In this document: positions 44,297 to 53,526 of the stretch, piece by piece
How the letters are laid out: every line of letters starts with the position of its first letter
Numbering within the stretch: position 1 is the stretch's first letter
Assembly (NCBI RefSeq): GCF_018861145.1
Contig: NZ_JAHKQT010000023.1
Coordinates: forward strand, 62,001 to 126,000
Length of the DNA stretch: 64,000 nucleotides
Reading direction: 5' to 3'
Source: Poseidonibacter lekithochrous
Lineage (GTDB): Bacteria; Campylobacterota; Campylobacteria; Campylobacterales; Arcobacteraceae
Made by a program: the position numbers and the translations under genes
The notes under the pieces: model-generated
Database searches by the model: none
What the model was told of the DNA's origin: nothing
Seen by the model: only the letters and a program-made list of their open reading frames with translations

Positions 44297-45592
44297 TTGA
44301 TTAAAAAATTTAAAAAATATTTATTTGCATTAGTAATTTTACAAGGAAGTTTAATGAGTGCTGACATAAAGCATATAGAAATAAAAGGGATTAAAGTTCC
44401 AGTAGTTTTTGAAAAACAAAATAGTTTACCAATTTTAAATTTACAATTGGTTTTTCAGAACTCAGGTTATATTCAAGATAAAGATAAAAGTGGATTAGCA
44501 AGTTTTTCTTCAAAGTTATTAAATGAAGGAACAAAAGAATTAGGTTCAACAAAGTTTGCACAAAAGTTAGAAGAAAATGCAATTTCTTTACATACTTCAA
44601 ATGGTTTTGAAACTTTTGTAATAGAATTATCAAACTTAAAAGATGTAACTAAGAAATCAATTAATTTATTAACTAAATTAATTGAATCACCAAATTATAC
44701 TGAGGATACTTTAGTTAAGTTAAAGACGTTAAAAACAGGTGAATTAAAAAGAAAAGAGAATGATTTTGATTATACTGCAAAAAATTTATTAAAAGCAAAT
44801 CTTTTTAAAGGTACATCGTTAGCAAGCCCTAGTTCTGGTAATTTAGAAAGTATTCAAAATATTAATCTTAAAGATATAAAGACCTTTATTAACGATACAA
44901 TTAATCTAAATAATTTAATAGTAGTAGCTGGTGGAGATTTTACTTATAAAGAATTTGCAAAGTTAATTCAACCAGTTTTGGATGTTTTAAAGCCAGGAGT
45001 TAAAAGAGAATTAGAAGAGATTAATTTTGTATCTAAAGATGCAGAAGAAACACTAATTAAAGAAACAGAACAAGCTTATATTTATTTTGGTAGTTCATAT
45101 AATGTTACAGCATCTGATGAAAATAGATATATAGCAAAGGTTGCATCATTTATTCTAGGTGGTTCTGGTTTTGGTTCAAGACTTATGGAAGAAATTAGAG
45201 TTAAAAGAGGACTTGCTTATAGTGCTTATGGTTCTGTTTCTATAAATAAATCTCATACATTCTTTAGTGGTTATTTACAAACTAAAAATGAAACAGCAAA
45301 AGAAGCACAATCTTTAGTTAAAGAAATTATTAAAGATTTTGTTAAAAAAGGTGTTACTAAAGATGAGTTAAAAGCTGCAAAAAACTTTTTAACTGGAAGT
45401 GAACCTTTAAGAAATGAAGTTTTATCACAAAGATTAAATAAAGCTTTTACTCTTTATTATAGAGGGTTAGATCAAGATTATCCAAAAAGAGAGTTAGATT
45501 TAATTCAAGATTTAAAACTAGAAGATTTAAATAAGTTTATAAAATCTCATGAAGAGATTAATAATTTAACATTTGCAATTGTAAGGAAATAG
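44297..45592 (+). CDS. M16-family (insulinase-like) protein lacking the HxxEH zinc motif
   Basis: A 431-residue exported protein with a short hydrophobic N-terminus ([19 protein letters not shown], probable signal peptide). Two M16-type domains are present. The zinc site normally HFLEH reads [10 protein letters not shown], so it is probably not catalytic. The C-terminal [20 protein letters not shown], with the Arg/Tyr substrate pair, is intact. Such proteins often form the non-catalytic half of a heterodimer. No catalytic partner gene is nearby. The start is TTG; gltX follows after one base. Confidence 0.88.
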   Translation: MIKKFKKYLFALVILQGSLMSADIKHIEIKGIKVPVVFEKQNSLPILNLQLVFQNSGYIQDKDKSGLASFSSKLLNEGTKELGSTKFAQKLEENAISLHTSNGFETFVIELSNLKDVTKKSINLLTKLIESPNYTEDTLVKLKTLKTGELKRKENDFDYTAKNLLKANLFKGTSLASPSSGNLESIQNINLKDIKTFINDTINLNNLIVVAGGDFTYKEFAKLIQPVLDVLKPGVKRELEEINFVSKDAEETLIKETEQAYIYFGSSYNVTASDENRYIAKVASFILGGSGFGSRLMEEIRVKRGLAYSAYGSVSINKSHTFFSGYLQTKNETAKEAQSLVKEIIKDFVKKGVTKDELKAAKNFLTGSEPLRNEVLSQRLNKAFTLYYRGLDQDYPKRELDLIQDLKLEDLNKFIKSHEEINNLTFAIVRK

Positions 45593-45593
45593 T

Positions 45594-46871
45594 TTGTTAA
45601 GATTTGCACCAAGTCCTACATCTAATATGGACATTGAAAGTTTAAGAGTTGCAATATTTAATTATATTGTGGCAAAACAATTAAATGAAGACTTAGTAAT
45701 AAGAATAGAAGATATAGATCAAGAAAAAAATATTGATGGAAAAGATAAAGAAATTTTAGAAATATTGAGTCTTTTTTCTATTGATTATTTAACAGCTGCA
45801 CATCAAAGTGATTCTTTAAAATATCATCAAAAAATGGCTATGCAACTTCTTACAAAAAAGAAAGCATTTTCTTGTTTTTGTGGAGATGCTAAACTTAAAG
45901 AATTAGAAGATGAAGCAAAAGAAAATGGAAAACCTTTTGTATATGATGGTTTTTGTCAAACTTTATCTGATGAAGCAGTTTTAGAAGTAAATGCCCCTTT
46001 TACAGTAAGAATTAACAAACCAGAAGAAAATATCAAATTTACTGATATTTTAAAAGGTGATTTTGATGTAAGGCCTGATGAAGTTGATGCTTTTAATATT
46101 TTAAAACATGATAAAACACCAACATATGATTATGCTTGTGCGGTTGATGATATGTTAATGGATGTTTCATTTATAATTAGAAGTGAAAAATATATTGAAA
46201 ATACTGCTAAGCAAATACATATAAGAAATTCTTTATCTTATACAAAAGAGATTAAATATGCACACTTAACAAAAATTTCTAATATCCCAAATGATTTGAA
46301 CTCTGTAAAAGCATTAATTGAGGAAGGTTTTCTTCCAAGTGCTATTGCAAATTATTTAGTTCTTTTAGGAAATAAGACTCCAAAAGAAATATTTTCTTTG
46401 GAAGAAGCAATAGAATGGTTTAAGATTGAAGATATTTCAAAAAATGTAACTAATTTTGATATTGAAAAATTAAGATTTATTAATAAAAAACATTTAGAAC
46501 AAATGGATGAAATGAGACTATCTAAATTATTAGGTTTTGCAGATTTAGATATAGGAAAACTTGGAAAAATATACTTAGAAGAAGTTTCTACATTAAAAGA
46601 GTTAAAAGCTAAAATACACACAATCTTTGAAGAAAAAACTACTTGTAAAGGTTTTGAAAGTGAGTTTATAAAGTTGAAAACATGTTTACAAGATGCTCCA
46701 TATTATGATGATTTTAATGAGTTAAGTAAATATATTACAAATGAAACTAGATTAAAAGATGAATCTTTAACTAAGCCTTTAAGATATCTTTTAACAGGAG
46801 AAGAAACTGGACCTGATATTTCAAATATTTATGCATTAATTAAAAACTACTTAGGAGAAATTATAAAATGA
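45594..46871 (+). CDS. gltX: Glutamyl-tRNA synthetase paralogue with degraded catalytic motifs
   Basis: A 425-residue class I synthetase fold. The start [20 protein letters not shown] aligns with the normal PSPTG..HIG.LR.A.FN, but HIGN reads DIES (residues 13-16). The second ATP motif, KLSKR, is missing: [17 protein letters not shown] appears to lack about seven residues there. The rest ([38 protein letters not shown]) is well kept, so this is not a random pseudogene. Other Campylobacterota carry a second GltX for Glu-tRNA(Gln); here glnS lies 2.4 kb away, so the paralogue may have lost that task. The start is TTG with AAGGA, coupled to the M16 gene. Confidence 0.9.
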   Translation: MLRFAPSPTSNMDIESLRVAIFNYIVAKQLNEDLVIRIEDIDQEKNIDGKDKEILEILSLFSIDYLTAAHQSDSLKYHQKMAMQLLTKKKAFSCFCGDAKLKELEDEAKENGKPFVYDGFCQTLSDEAVLEVNAPFTVRINKPEENIKFTDILKGDFDVRPDEVDAFNILKHDKTPTYDYACAVDDMLMDVSFIIRSEKYIENTAKQIHIRNSLSYTKEIKYAHLTKISNIPNDLNSVKALIEEGFLPSAIANYLVLLGNKTPKEIFSLEEAIEWFKIEDISKNVTNFDIEKLRFINKKHLEQMDEMRLSKLLGFADLDIGKLGKIYLEEVSTLKELKAKIHTIFEEKTTCKGFESEFIKLKTCLQDAPYYDDFNELSKYITNETRLKDESLTKPLRYLLTGEETGPDISNIYALIKNYLGEIIK

Positions 46872-47140
46872 TAGATGCTTTCACAACTTCAGTACTTACT
46901 GTAGTTTTAACAATTATATCTTTATATAAATGGGTTATTATAATCTCAGCATTACTAACATGGGTACGACCAGATCCAAATAATCCTATTGTTCAAATGT
47001 TATATAGATTAACAGAACCAGCGTATGCTTTTGTGAGAAGATATATTCCTACTGTTTTTGGTGGTATGGATTTAGCTCCATTAATATTAATCTTTGGATT
47101 AATGTTCTTAGAAATTTTCTTAAAAAACCTATTCTTTTAG
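46868..47140 (+). CDS. YggT-family membrane protein
   Basis: A 90-residue integral membrane protein with two hydrophobic helices. The segment [20 protein letters not shown] followed by [20 protein letters not shown] is the conserved YggT core. Members are poorly understood; in other bacteria they are linked to osmotic shock, cell division or membrane complexes. It overlaps the last codon and stop of the gltX gene (4 bases) and is followed by the lytic transglycosylase after 9 bases, so all are in one transcript. Confidence 0.9.
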   Translation: MIDAFTTSVLTVVLTIISLYKWVIIISALLTWVRPDPNNPIVQMLYRLTEPAYAFVRRYIPTVFGGMDLAPLILIFGLMFLEIFLKNLFF

Positions 47141-47149
47141 TAGGATATT

Positions 47150-48802
47150 ATGAAAAAATTAGTAGCTTCACTATTTTGCTTTGTGGCATTAAATCTTAAT
47201 GCAAATACTGAAGCTGTTAATATTACAGACAAAGGTTTTAAAGTCACACTAGATTGGCTTGAAGAAAAACCAAAATCTTATGCAAAAGATTTTTTTATTA
47301 TTCAATATTTAAATCAAAAAGATATTAGTGAAGAAGAGGCACAAACAGCTTATGATATGTCAAAAGCTAAAAAAGGGAGAGTTAAAAAAGCTTTTAATAA
47401 AAGATTTTCTAAAATTCCAAATAAAGACTTAAGATGTTATAGAGCAAAGCCAAAAGATTTGCTCAAAGAAAACTCTAGATGTATTTCTTTAGGTTTAAGT
47501 ATTTTTGATGCAACTACAATGTCAAAAGAAAACTTAAAACTTGCAATTGAAAAGATTAAAGACTACCCTACTTTAGCAAATGATTTAAAAATATTTGCTT
47601 CTGATGATCCTTTTAATGCATTAATAAATACAAATACAAGTAGATTTTATAGATTGTTTTTTGATTCAAGAGATACTTATCGTACAAATATTATAAATAA
47701 TATTATGCCGGAAAGTTTTATTGATAAGCTAGCAAAAGAAAATAGTTTTAATAGATTTATAACTTATGTTGTTCATCGAGGTAAATTAGATAAGGTTCAA
47801 AAGTCCTTATTTAACGTAAAAAACAATAATAAAATCACGAATCAAACTTTTTTTTCATTAGCTTTAAATGCGATTAACCACAATGAAGAATTAGTCGCTT
47901 TAAATTATTTAAACAAAGCATATTCTAAATCCTATTTACAATCAGATAAAGATAGAGCCCTTTTTTGGATTTATTTATTAACACAAAATAAAACATTTTT
48001 AAATAAAACGGCACAAAGTTGGGATAATAACTTATACTCTTTATATGCTAAAGAGTTATTAGAAGTTCCAATTGACAATGTTTATTATGATATTGATATT
48101 CCAAATACGCCAACTACATATAATACATTAGATCAATTTGAATGGATAGAAGTTGATATAGATACAAAGAAAAATCTTGATGATAATAAACTTGCTAAAT
48201 ATTCAAAGTTATTTACAGATGCATCAACATTACCTCATTATGCTTATGTATTAGAAAGATATGCGAAATATAGAAAGCAATATTATATTAAACCTTTTAG
48301 AGATATTATGAAAAATTATGATGTTAATAGACAAGTTTTAATGTATGCTATTGGAAGACAAGAAAGTAGATTTATCCCTTCAGCAGTTTCTTTTGCGACT
48401 GCACAAGGTGTAATGCAAATCATGCCATTCTTATCAAAAGAATTAGCAAAGCAGCTAAATGAGTCATATAATATTTATGAACAGTTTTTACCAGAAGTAA
48501 ATTTAAGGTATGCAAATAAACATCTTAATTCTTTAGAAAAACAATTTGATAAAAATCCTTTATTTATAGCTTATGCATATAATGGGGGTCCAGGATATAC
48601 AAGAAGTCAATTTAAACGTGGATTATTTAAAGAAAAAAATAGATTTGAACCCTTTATGAGTATGGAGCTAATTTCATATGAAGAAACTAGAAAATATGGT
48701 AGAAAAGTTTTAACAAATTACTATATTTATAATAATCACTTAAATGAAGAAAATAAAGTGACTTTATCTTCTATTTTTCAAACTTTAATTCTGCCGAATT
48801 AG
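47150..48802 (+). CDS. slt: Soluble lytic murein transglycosylase
   Basis: A 550-residue periplasmic enzyme that cleaves the glycan strand with formation of 1,6-anhydromuramic acid. A signal peptide (KKLVASLFCFVALNLNAN) is followed by an alpha-superhelical domain of about 350 residues. The C-terminal Slt domain (about 395-530) has the catalytic Glu in GRQESRFIPSAVS and the typical AQGVMQIMP and AYNGGPGYTRS motifs. Its last 32 bases overlap the end of the convergent lipoprotein gene. Confidence 0.93.
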   Translation: MKKLVASLFCFVALNLNANTEAVNITDKGFKVTLDWLEEKPKSYAKDFFIIQYLNQKDISEEEAQTAYDMSKAKKGRVKKAFNKRFSKIPNKDLRCYRAKPKDLLKENSRCISLGLSIFDATTMSKENLKLAIEKIKDYPTLANDLKIFASDDPFNALINTNTSRFYRLFFDSRDTYRTNIINNIMPESFIDKLAKENSFNRFITYVVHRGKLDKVQKSLFNVKNNNKITNQTFFSLALNAINHNEELVALNYLNKAYSKSYLQSDKDRALFWIYLLTQNKTFLNKTAQSWDNNLYSLYAKELLEVPIDNVYYDIDIPNTPTTYNTLDQFEWIEVDIDTKKNLDDNKLAKYSKLFTDASTLPHYAYVLERYAKYRKQYYIKPFRDIMKNYDVNRQVLMYAIGRQESRFIPSAVSFATAQGVMQIMPFLSKELAKQLNESYNIYEQFLPEVNLRYANKHLNSLEKQFDKNPLFIAYAYNGGPGYTRSQFKRGLFKEKNRFEPFMSMELISYEETRKYGRKVLTNYYIYNNHLNEENKVTLSSIFQTLILPN

Positions 48803-49250
48803 AGTTTGTATTACTTAAAGTAAAAGTTAAGTCATAACTATCTTTTACTTCATTAAACTTTACAAGATAGTATTTCCCCCATGTGTTTTTTGATAATATA
48901 TCTTTATATTTTTCATTATCAGTTTGAATCTCTTCAATAGATTTAGGCTTCTTTCCATTTAAAGTAAAAAAGTATCCATTTTCATTTATATCTTGACTCT
49001 TTTCTTCTACAAAATAAATAGATGTAACAAATACTTCATCTTTTGAATCAAATTCTGTAATATCAGTATTATTTAAATATGTTCCCCATAAAAGAACTTT
49101 TTGCTCTTTATTTATAATTACATCAGCTTTTTTTGTGTATTGCATAGCTTTTGATTCAAACTCACTTTTGTCAAAATGCTTTAATGCTGTAGTTGATGAA
49201 CATCCTATTACTATAGTTGATAATATTGATAAAGATAAAGTTTTGTACAT
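48771..49250 (-). CDS. Probable lipoprotein of unknown function
   Basis: A 159-residue protein with a lipoprotein signal peptide. The lipobox is VIGC, with the acylated Cys at residue 17 followed by SSTT. The remainder is polar and has no recognised domain; hydrophobic strands alternate with Lys/Asp-rich turns (KVLLWGTYLNNTDI, EVFVTSIYFVEE), suggesting a small beta-rich domain. It overlaps the convergent slt gene by 32 bases. It lies 27 bases from the stop of glnS on the same strand and may be co-transcribed with it. Confidence 0.82.
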   Translation of the reverse strand: MYKTLSLSILSTIVIGCSSTTALKHFDKSEFESKAMQYTKKADVIINKEQKVLLWGTYLNNTDITEFDSKDEVFVTSIYFVEEKSQDINENGYFFTLNGKKPKSIEEIQTDNEKYKDILSKNTWGKYYLVKFNEVKDSYDLTFTLSNTNSNSAELKFEK

Positions 49251-49277
49251 ATATTGCCTTTTTTATTTTATTAGTTA

Positions 49278-51551
49278 CTATTTTAACTTTTGTGCAACTA
49301 ACTGATTTACAACTTTAGGATTTGCTTTACCACCAGTGCTCTTTAATACTTGCCCTACAAAGAAACCTAAAAGTTTAGTATTACCTTCTTTAAATTTAGC
49401 AACATTATCTGGATTTTTTGCAATTACTTCATCAATAATAGGTGAAATAATTGCAGGATCACTTATTTGGATAAGTCCTTTGTCTTCAACTATTTTTGAC
49501 GGACTTTCTCCACTTTTTACCATTTCTTCAAAAACTTGTTTTGCAATTTTACTTGAAATTGTACCAGTATCGAGAATTTTAACAAGTTGTGCTATTTGCT
49601 CTGCTGTAAATTTAAGCTGATTTATTTCTTTGTCTTTTAATTCTCTAGCAACTTCAGTAACAATAATATTTGCTAAACTAATAGGGCTATTAAGAGTAGA
49701 TAAAGCTTCTTCATAAAAACTTGAAAGTTTTTCATCACGTGCTAAAATATTTGCTACTTCATTATTTAAACTAAGTTCTTTTGAATACTTATTAAATAAC
49801 ACTTTTTCCTCATCACTCATAGCAGCAACTTCACCAACTACTTGTTCATTTTTTGCTTGTTTTTTTATTTCGTTTTTTTCTTCATTTTTAGAATTTGATT
49901 CTTCACTTTTTGTTTTTTTACCCCAAGAATCTTTAAGTCCAACTATTTTATTAAATACAGGTTTTTCATCTCTATAATCAATTGGATCAGCATAAAAATA
50001 TCCCTGTCTTTCAAACTGAAATCTTTCATCTATTTTTTCAAGTATAACAGCAGGTTCAATAAGTGCATTTTTAACAATTTTTAAAGAATCAGGATTTAAA
50101 TCTTCTATTCCTTCAGGGGCTTCATTTTTAAATAATCTATCATAAAGTCTTACTTCAATTTGTTTAGCTTCTTTAGAACTAACCCATTGAATAGCACTTT
50201 TTACTTTAATTCCACTAGTATCACTTCCACTTTTTGAATCAGGATAATATTTTGCTTTTAACTCACAAATATTTCCATTCTCATCTTTTATAACTTCTTC
50301 ACAAGTAATTATATATCCATGTCTTAATCGTACAGCTTGTGTAGGAGTTAAACGGAAGTATCCTTTTTCAGGATTTTGTGAAAAATCATCTCTTTCTATA
50401 TAAATCTCTTTTGAAAAAGGTACTTTTCTACTACCCTCTTTTGGTACATCATGTGGATAATATGAAGCATCAAGGTCTTCGCTACCTTCATAGTTTTCTA
50501 TTGTAACTTTAAGTGGATCAAGAACACACATAACTCGTGGTACTTTTTTATTTAAATCATCTCTAATACAAAATTCTAGTTGTGCAACATCAACCATTGA
50601 ATTAGCTTTTGCAACTCCAATTTGATCACAGAAGTTTAAGATAGATTCTTTTGTATAACCCTTTCTTTTATATCCAGCAATTGTAGGCATTCTAGGGTCA
50701 TCCCACCCATCAACATATTTGCCATCAACTAATTCTAAAAGTTTTCTTTTACTCATAACTGTGTAATTTATACCAAGTCGAGCAAATTCATGTTGGTATG
50801 GACGTGGTAATTCTAGTTTTAAAGTATCTAATACCCAATTATAAATATCACGATTATTTTCAAACTCTAAAGTACAAATTGAATGAGAAACACCTTCAAT
50901 ATAATCAGATAAACAATGAGCAAAATCATACATTGGATAAATACACCATTTATCCTCTGCTCTAAAATGATGGGCATGTCTAATTCGATATAAAAGTGGA
51001 TCTCTTAATTTCATATTAGAAGCACCCATATCAATTTTAGCTCTTAAAACATGTTCTCCGTCTTTAAACTCACCATTTTTCATTTTTTCAAAAAGGTCTA
51101 AATTTTCTTCAATAGTTCTGTTTGCAAATTTACTTCGTACTCCTGCTTGTGTAACAGTTCCCCTATTCTCACGCATCTGTTCTTCATTTACACTATCAAC
51201 ATATGCCTTATCCATTTTAATAAGTTTGATTGCATAATCATATATTTTATCAAAATAATCTGAAGTAAAACGTACATCTTCTCCCCAATCAAAGCCAAGC
51301 CATTGCACAGCATCTTTTAGTGCTTCTACATATTTTGTATCTTCTTTTGTAGGATTTGTATCATCCATTCTAAGGTTACAAGTACCATTAAAATCAGATG
51401 CAATACCAAAATTTATACAAATAGATTTTGCATGTCCTATATGAGGAAAGCCGTTTGGCTCAGGTGGGAATCTAGTAATAACCTCTTTATATTTGCCAGA
51501 CTTTAAGTCCTCATTTACTATTGCATGTAAAAAATCTTTATTTTCACTCAT
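49278..51551 (-). CDS. glnS: Glutaminyl-tRNA synthetase with C-terminal YqeY-like domain
   Basis: A 757-residue class I synthetase. The HIGH motif is PPEPNGFPHIGHAKSI and the KMSKS-type motif is VMSKRKL, both intact. The anticodon-binding beta-barrels follow (about 340-550). After a Lys/Glu-rich spacer the last 150 residues form a GatB/YqeY-like helical domain (LVKILDTGTISSKIAKQVF), known as an appendix of some bacterial GlnRS such as Deinococcus. It charges tRNA(Gln) directly. Many Campylobacterota lack GlnRS and use GatCAB, so this is a noteworthy presence; the tRNA-Gln gene lies at the right end of the window. Confidence 0.94.
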   Translation of the reverse strand: MSENKDFLHAIVNEDLKSGKYKEVITRFPPEPNGFPHIGHAKSICINFGIASDFNGTCNLRMDDTNPTKEDTKYVEALKDAVQWLGFDWGEDVRFTSDYFDKIYDYAIKLIKMDKAYVDSVNEEQMRENRGTVTQAGVRSKFANRTIEENLDLFEKMKNGEFKDGEHVLRAKIDMGASNMKLRDPLLYRIRHAHHFRAEDKWCIYPMYDFAHCLSDYIEGVSHSICTLEFENNRDIYNWVLDTLKLELPRPYQHEFARLGINYTVMSKRKLLELVDGKYVDGWDDPRMPTIAGYKRKGYTKESILNFCDQIGVAKANSMVDVAQLEFCIRDDLNKKVPRVMCVLDPLKVTIENYEGSEDLDASYYPHDVPKEGSRKVPFSKEIYIERDDFSQNPEKGYFRLTPTQAVRLRHGYIITCEEVIKDENGNICELKAKYYPDSKSGSDTSGIKVKSAIQWVSSKEAKQIEVRLYDRLFKNEAPEGIEDLNPDSLKIVKNALIEPAVILEKIDERFQFERQGYFYADPIDYRDEKPVFNKIVGLKDSWGKKTKSEESNSKNEEKNEIKKQAKNEQVVGEVAAMSDEEKVLFNKYSKELSLNNEVANILARDEKLSSFYEEALSTLNSPISLANIIVTEVARELKDKEINQLKFTAEQIAQLVKILDTGTISSKIAKQVFEEMVKSGESPSKIVEDKGLIQISDPAIISPIIDEVIAKNPDNVAKFKEGNTKLLGFFVGQVLKSTGGKANPKVVNQLVAQKLK

Positions 51552-51780
51552 TATTATTAAACCTTTTGAATTTGAAACTTTTATAAGACTTGTATTTTAG
51601 CAAATTAGAGCTTATATCATCTATGAAATAAAATATATTATTTACTGATATATTTTATTTCAATATATAGTTAGTACTTTCTTATATACCTTCTAAAGTT
51701 TCCATTTTTTACCATAAAAGTATCTTTTTTACCTTTTTTAAATACTTTTTAAAAGTTAGAATATTAATAAATTAATATGA
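51552..51780. other. Spacer upstream of glnS
   Basis: Very AT-rich. It must hold the minus-strand glnS promoter. I see no ORF, RNA or convincing repeat. Together with the following AraC remnant it forms a 406-base gap without an intact gene. Confidence 0.5.
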
Positions 51781-51909
51781 AGAAAGATTATAATAATACA
51801 AGAAATAACAGACAAATTAAATTTTGATGAACCTACTAACCTTGTCAAATTTTTTAAAAGGTTTGAGAATATCTTTCCAAGAGAATATAAACAAAAAAAG
51901 AATCAATAA
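51781..51909 (+). pseudogene. C-terminal remnant of an AraC-family regulator
   Basis: The open frame ending at TAA 51907-51909 encodes about 42 residues. They include IQEITDKLNFDEPTNLVKFF and then KRFENIFPREYKQ, which match the end of the AraC DNA-binding domain (EIA..LGF.D.S.F.R.FKR..G..P..YR). A TGA (51778) stops the frame just before it, and no upstream part of the gene remains. There is no start codon with a ribosome-binding site. This looks like the last trace of a deleted regulator. Confidence 0.75.
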
Positions 51910-51944
51910 TTATCTATATAAATATACTTTAACCATCATTTAGA

Positions 51945-51950
51945 TAAAAT
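51945..51950 (+). promoter_or_regulatory. -10 element (TAAAAT) of mobB
   Basis: TTTAGATAAAATCC carries TAAAAT. RNA starting seven bases later would begin at about 51957-51958, the A of the mobB ATG. There is no ribosome-binding site upstream of mobB, which supports a leaderless transcript. Confidence 0.5.
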
Positions 51951-51957
51951 CCAATTT

Positions 51958-52455
51958 ATGAATAAAAAAAGATTAATAGTGGCCTTCTCAGGACCATCAA
52001 ATAGTGGAAAAACGACAGCAATAGTTAAAGTATCAAATATCCTTCAAGATAGAGGGTTTAAGGTTTGTATTATTAAACATGATCCAAAAGATAAAGCCAT
52101 GTTTGATAGACCAGGAAAAGATTCGTTTAAATTTGGAGAAACAGGTGCAGATGTTGCAGTAGTAAGTCCTAATAAAACTACTTTATTGAAAAAAACAACT
52201 TCTACAATTAATGAAATGATTGAATTATTTGATGATTTTGATTACTTACTAGTTGAAGGTTTAAAAACTCTAGACTTACCTAGAATTTCTATTTTTAGAA
52301 ATAATTTAAATGAAGATTATTTTAAAGTTACGGATGCAATAGCTAGTGACGACACTATTAATGATGATGACATTCCATCATCAATTGAGAAATTAAACTT
52401 AAACTCTCCAGAAGATATGATTATCTGGATTGATAAAAACGCAAAGAGAGTATAA
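51958..52455 (+). CDS. mobB: Molybdopterin-guanine dinucleotide biosynthesis protein B
   Basis: A 165-residue P-loop GTPase that aids the last step of molybdenum cofactor synthesis. The Walker A motif is [12 protein letters not shown] (residues 10-21). [20 protein letters not shown] and GADVAVVSP are typical of MobB. The closing [14 protein letters not shown] corresponds to the VEG motif. The other cofactor genes are not in the window. No Shine-Dalgarno sequence precedes it. fbp begins 2 bases after the stop. Confidence 0.92.
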   Translation: MNKKRLIVAFSGPSNSGKTTAIVKVSNILQDRGFKVCIIKHDPKDKAMFDRPGKDSFKFGETGADVAVVSPNKTTLLKKTTSTINEMIELFDDFDYLLVEGLKTLDLPRISIFRNNLNEDYFKVTDAIASDDTINDDDIPSSIEKLNLNSPEDMIIWIDKNAKRV

Positions 52456-52457
52456 AT

Positions 52458-53300
52458 ATGCAAGATATAATCAAAGCAATAGAAAAAGCAAGTATTAAAA
52501 TTAAAGAGTTGATTGAAACTGGTGATACTGGCAAAAGTGAACAAGAAAATTCAACAGGTGATACTCAATTAAAACTTGATATTGCAAGTGATGTAATTAT
52601 TGAAGATATATTTAAAACAATTCCAAGTATTAAAGCTATTGTTTCAGAAGAACAAGAAGAAATTGTAAATTTAAATAAAGATGGTGAATACTTAATTGCT
52701 TATGATCCATTAGATGGTTCTTCATTAGTAGATGTAAATTTATCAGTAGGTTCTATTTATGGAATTTATAAAGGTGATTTTGATGCAAAAAGCATTATTG
52801 CTTCAGTTTATGTTGTATTTGGACCTCGAGTAGAAATGGTTGTTGCTATTGATGATGTTAAGATGTATAGACTTTTAAAAGGTAAATTTGAATTTATTCA
52901 AACTATAACTTTAAATGAAAAAGGTAAGTTAAATGCACCAGGTTCAACACAAAACTGTTGGGCACCATTTCATAAACAATTAATTGATGATATTTTTAAT
53001 GATGGTTATAGATTAAGATACTCAGGAGGTATGGTTCCTGATTTACATCAGATTTTACTTAAAGGTGGTGGGTTGTTTTCTTATCCAGGTACAACTGATA
53101 GACCAAAAGGTAAATTAAGACAATTATTTGAAGTTTTTCCTTTTGCTTATACATATGAAAAAGCAAATGGCCAAGCTGTTGATGGTTTTAAAAGAGCATT
53201 AGAAGTTGAAACAACACATATTCATGATACAACTCCTTGTTTCTTTGGATCTAATATAGAAATAAACAGAGTTTTAGAAGTTTATAAAAAGAATGGATAA
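52458..53300 (+). CDS. fbp: Fructose-1,6-bisphosphatase, class I
   Basis: A 280-residue gluconeogenic phosphatase. The metal-binding motif [20 protein letters not shown] is intact, with the upstream SEEQEE acidic residues. The C-terminal [20 protein letters not shown] contains the sugar-phosphate binding Lys/Arg. It is shorter than E. coli FBPase (332) but in the range of the group. Together with pckA and oadGAB in this window it suggests growth on organic acids. A small cysteine-rich ORF overlaps its end. Confidence 0.94.
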   Translation: MQDIIKAIEKASIKIKELIETGDTGKSEQENSTGDTQLKLDIASDVIIEDIFKTIPSIKAIVSEEQEEIVNLNKDGEYLIAYDPLDGSSLVDVNLSVGSIYGIYKGDFDAKSIIASVYVVFGPRVEMVVAIDDVKMYRLLKGKFEFIQTITLNEKGKLNAPGSTQNCWAPFHKQLIDDIFNDGYRLRYSGGMVPDLHQILLKGGGLFSYPGTTDRPKGKLRQLFEVFPFAYTYEKANGQAVDGFKRALEVETTHIHDTTPCFFGSNIEINRVLEVYKKNG

Positions 53301-53499
53301 AACAAACGACATAGTTATTGATGAGTGGGAATTAAAACTTGATCAAAAGCTAGTTGAGATAAAAGAGTGTCAAACAAGTAATTCTTTAGAGTCTTGTACT
53401 CCATGTAATAAGTTTTTTGACTGTGAATTAAGAAAGAAATACGTTGTAGCTGTTTATTCTTCAATGAATAAAGGTGCTGGCGGTGGCTTTGAATTTTAA
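53293..53499 (+). CDS. Small cysteine-containing conserved protein
   Basis: A 68-residue protein that overlaps the last 8 bases of fbp. It contains four cysteines ([20 protein letters not shown]), which could bind a metal. The end KGAGGGFEF is glycine-rich. No signal peptide or membrane helix is present. It lies between fbp and metG, 27 bases from the metG ATG. It is probably translated with fbp. A zinc- or iron-binding role is only suggested by the cysteines; no family is named. Confidence 0.75.
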   Translation: MDKTNDIVIDEWELKLDQKLVEIKECQTSNSLESCTPCNKFFDCELRKKYVVAVYSSMNKGAGGGFEF

Positions 53500-53526
53500 T
53501 ATTATAATTTATAAAAAAGGTAAATA

